Below, piece after piece: positions 6,191-7,516 of a stretch of DNA of 7,516 nucleotides. Made by a program: the position numbers and the translations under genes. The DNA is from Chryseobacterium gleum. GTDB lineage: Bacteria; Bacteroidota; Bacteroidia; Flavobacteriales_D; Sanyastnellaceae. The DNA lies in NCBI GenBank assembly GCA_943330925.2, contig CALQJP020000112.1, positions 1-7,516 of the forward strand. Reading direction: 5' to 3'. Each line of letters begins with the position of its first letter. The stretch's first letter is position 1. A model generated the notes under the pieces. The model was not told where the DNA came from, searched no databases, and saw only the letters and a program-made list of their open reading frames with translations.

Positions 6191-7324
6191 CTATTGAATT
6201 AATTCGAATTTCTTTTCCAGAATTTGAAATTCCACACGTCGGTTTTGATGCCGGCCTTCGTCGGTTTCATTGTTGGCTACCGGTTGAAGTTTGCCGAAGA
6301 AGGTAAGTTGAAGACGGCTGGCGTCGATTCCTTTCATGACGAGGTGATCGATAACGCGTTGCGCTCTGCGCTTCGAAAGACCGAGGTTATAACCATCCGG
6401 TCCAACGACATCGGTGTGGCCGGATATTTCCATGTACATCGATCTGTTCTTTTTCAATAACACATACACCTCCTCGAGTTGATTCAGAGCGTCGTCTGTG
6501 AGGAGGTCGGCGTCGAAGTCGAATAGGATGGCGTCGAGTTTTATTTTCTTGTATTCGCTCAGCTCTAGCGGTGGGTCAACGGCTATGCTCGCCAGGTATT
6601 CATTTTCGCAACTGCATTCAAGCTTGCGCTGCACAGGGCGCACTTTTACATCGTCGATGTACATGTAAGACCATGTGCCATATCCTTTGTCGCTCATGTC
6701 TTCTGTGCGTCGAATTACTTTTAGTTCCTTATCGGCCTTGAAGTTTCCAATGGTCAGGTATTCTTCGCCGCCCTTGGCTGTGTAAACGTCTGAAAGCAAT
6801 TGCCAGGAAGAACTTTCATCCAGCATGTTCAACCGCGGATTGCTCATGGTCGCGGTGAATGCCAGTTCTGTTTGCAGATTGCTTTCCGCCTTTTTCTCGG
6901 ATAGTAGAATGCCTATTCCATCGGTCACGTAGTTGCAGTAATCGGCCGCGCTTATATACATTTCAATACAAACCATTTCCCCTGCTACCAGCGGTCGCGT
7001 AAGTTTTGTTTGGAGATACTCGCGGTAATTGCGTTTGTTGCCCACACTGAACGTTACCAGCCCTGTATACCCATCGCCGTCTTTAGCCAATTGCTGACCG
7101 AATACATTGTTGGGCACTCCTACTTTGTCGCTGCAGGAGTGGAAGTAGTCGGGAGTTCCATCTGTGGGCTGCCACCAACCGGCAATGGTATTGAGGCTTT
7201 GCTGATTGAAGTTGCTTGGGCAGTAGGATTTTGTCTCGAAGCTACCATTGTTAACCAGGTTTTGCGCAGAGCCTTCCGGTAGCGCAAAACAGAAAATCAA
7301 TAGCAGTATCGCAATTCCTTTCAT
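6191..7324 (-). CDS. Secreted OmpA-family protein with Cys-containing N-terminal domain
   Basis: The ATG at 7324-7322 gives 377 residues with a clear signal peptide, MKGIAILLLIFCFALPEGSA, probably cut around residues 20-21. The frame stays open back to 7432, but that extra stretch overlaps the terminator of the upstream gene and would bury the signal peptide, so it is not used. Residues about 22-245 form a domain starting NLVNNGSFE and ending YMYIDDVKVRP, a beginning and end seen in jelly-roll, carbohydrate-binding-like folds. It contains several cysteines (SYCP, HSCSD, VCIE, DYCN). A short linker with ECSCENE follows. Residues about 260-370 are an OmpA C-terminal domain: ILFDFDADLL, ISGHTDVVGPDGYN (Asp305), LSKRRAQRV (Arg319/320) and HQNRRVEFQI, which is expected to bind diaminopimelate in peptidoglycan. 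Predicted location is the periplasm or outer membrane. No beta-barrel is evident. What the N-terminal domain binds is unknown. It sits downstream of a second OmpA-type gene on the same strand. Confidence 0.9.
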   Translation of the reverse strand: MKGIAILLLIFCFALPEGSAQNLVNNGSFETKSYCPSNFNQQSLNTIAGWWQPTDGTPDYFHSCSDKVGVPNNVFGQQLAKDGDGYTGLVTFSVGNKRNYREYLQTKLTRPLVAGEMVCIEMYISAADYCNYVTDGIGILLSEKKAESNLQTELAFTATMSNPRLNMLDESSSWQLLSDVYTAKGGEEYLTIGNFKADKELKVIRRTEDMSDKGYGTWSYMYIDDVKVRPVQRKLECSCENEYLASIAVDPPLELSEYKKIKLDAILFDFDADLLTDDALNQLEEVYVLLKKNRSMYMEISGHTDVVGPDGYNLGLSKRRAQRVIDHLVMKGIDASRLQLTFFGKLQPVANNETDEGRHQNRRVEFQILEKKFELIQ

Positions 7325-7399
7325 TGGAACGAATAACTGAAAAGTGTTGCCATTATTTCGGGTGGTTTCAAGGGCGTTATTAGGAAGATGCTGTGAACA

Positions 7400-7429
7400 A
7401 AAAAGGCCCGCTGTTTTGCGGGCCTTTTT
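7400..7429 (-). terminator. Intrinsic terminator of the upstream OmpA-type gene
   Basis: The inverted repeat pairs AAAAAGGCCCGC (7400-7411) with GCGGGCCTTTTT (7418-7429) around a six-base loop. Read on the minus strand, the stem is followed by a T run (complement of the A run from 7404 back to 7399). It lies 15 bases beyond the stop codon of the minus-strand gene at 7445-7516, so it most likely ends that transcript. The sequence is nearly symmetric and could also act on the plus strand, where no gene is present. Confidence 0.9.
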
Positions 7430-7444
7430 CAATATGCGGAAGGT

Positions 7445-7516
7445 TTATTTAACCTGAAACACAACTCTGCGATTTTGCGCCTTGCCCATTGGAGTTGTTT
7501 TATCTGTGGCAGGAAC
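7445..7516 (-). CDS. OmpA-family protein, C-terminal end only (cut by window edge)
   Basis: On the minus strand an open frame enters from the right edge and stops with TAA at 7447-7445, giving 23 visible residues. It ends GKAQNRRVVFQVK, which matches the closing strand of OmpA C-terminal domains (compare HQNRRVEFQI in the neighbouring gene at 6191-7324). It is followed 15 bases later by a strong intrinsic terminator. It is therefore the tail of a second OmpA-type, probably peptidoglycan-binding envelope protein. Nothing can be said about its N-terminal part. The 120-bp gap between it and the next gene holds that terminator. It also has a weak possible promoter for the downstream gene: TTG at 7371-7369, then 22 bases, then CACTTTTC at 7346-7339, with two mismatches to the -7 consensus. 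Confidence 0.8.
   Translation of the reverse strand, partial: VPATDKTTPMGKAQNRRVVFQVK

Noticed and set aside
7325..7432. N-terminal extension of the OmpA-family gene back to 7432
   Set aside because: It would translate the terminator of the upstream gene and place the signal peptide internally.

Overview
The window looks like core chromosome of a member of the Bacteroidota. Three things point there: the protein signatures, the adk-obg pairing, and promoters of the -33 TTG / -7 TAnnTTTG type (best example at 4474-4504, minus strand). Genes are dense, base composition is moderate, and there is no sign of mobile DNA, CRISPR, rRNA or tRNA. I see no undescribed multi-gene system. The less familiar items are a small basic protein, a lipoprotein with a CX4CH haem-type motif, and a secreted OmpA-family protein with a long Cys-containing N-terminal region.

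Layout. Positions 1-1045 (+) hold the 3' three quarters of a phosphohexomutase, probably glmM, cut by the left edge. A NifS/IscS-type cysteine desulfurase follows (about 1119-2264, +). A 141-bp gap leads to a small basic conserved protein (2406-2672, +) that ends in a strong intrinsic terminator (2688-2716). Next is a small cytochrome c-like lipoprotein (2729-3061, +). It meets dihydrolipoyl dehydrogenase (3065-4453, -) tail to tail with 3 bp between the stop codons. A 141-bp divergent promoter region separates this from adenylate kinase (4595-5170, +) and the GTPase Obg (5192-6187, +). Obg meets an OmpA-family secreted protein (6191-7324, -) tail to tail, again with 3 bp between stops. The right edge carries the last 23 codons of a second minus-strand OmpA-type gene (7445-7516), closed by an intrinsic terminator (7400-7429).

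Functions. Most genes are housekeeping: amino-sugar phosphate for the cell wall (GlmM), sulfur mobilisation (cysteine desulfurase), the lipoamide step of 2-oxoacid dehydrogenase complexes (Lpd), adenylate balance (Adk) and ribosome assembly/GTP sensing (Obg). The right end is an envelope locus with two neighbouring OmpA C-terminal, peptidoglycan-binding type proteins. Adk and Obg are very likely co-transcribed. The other neighbours need not be functionally linked.
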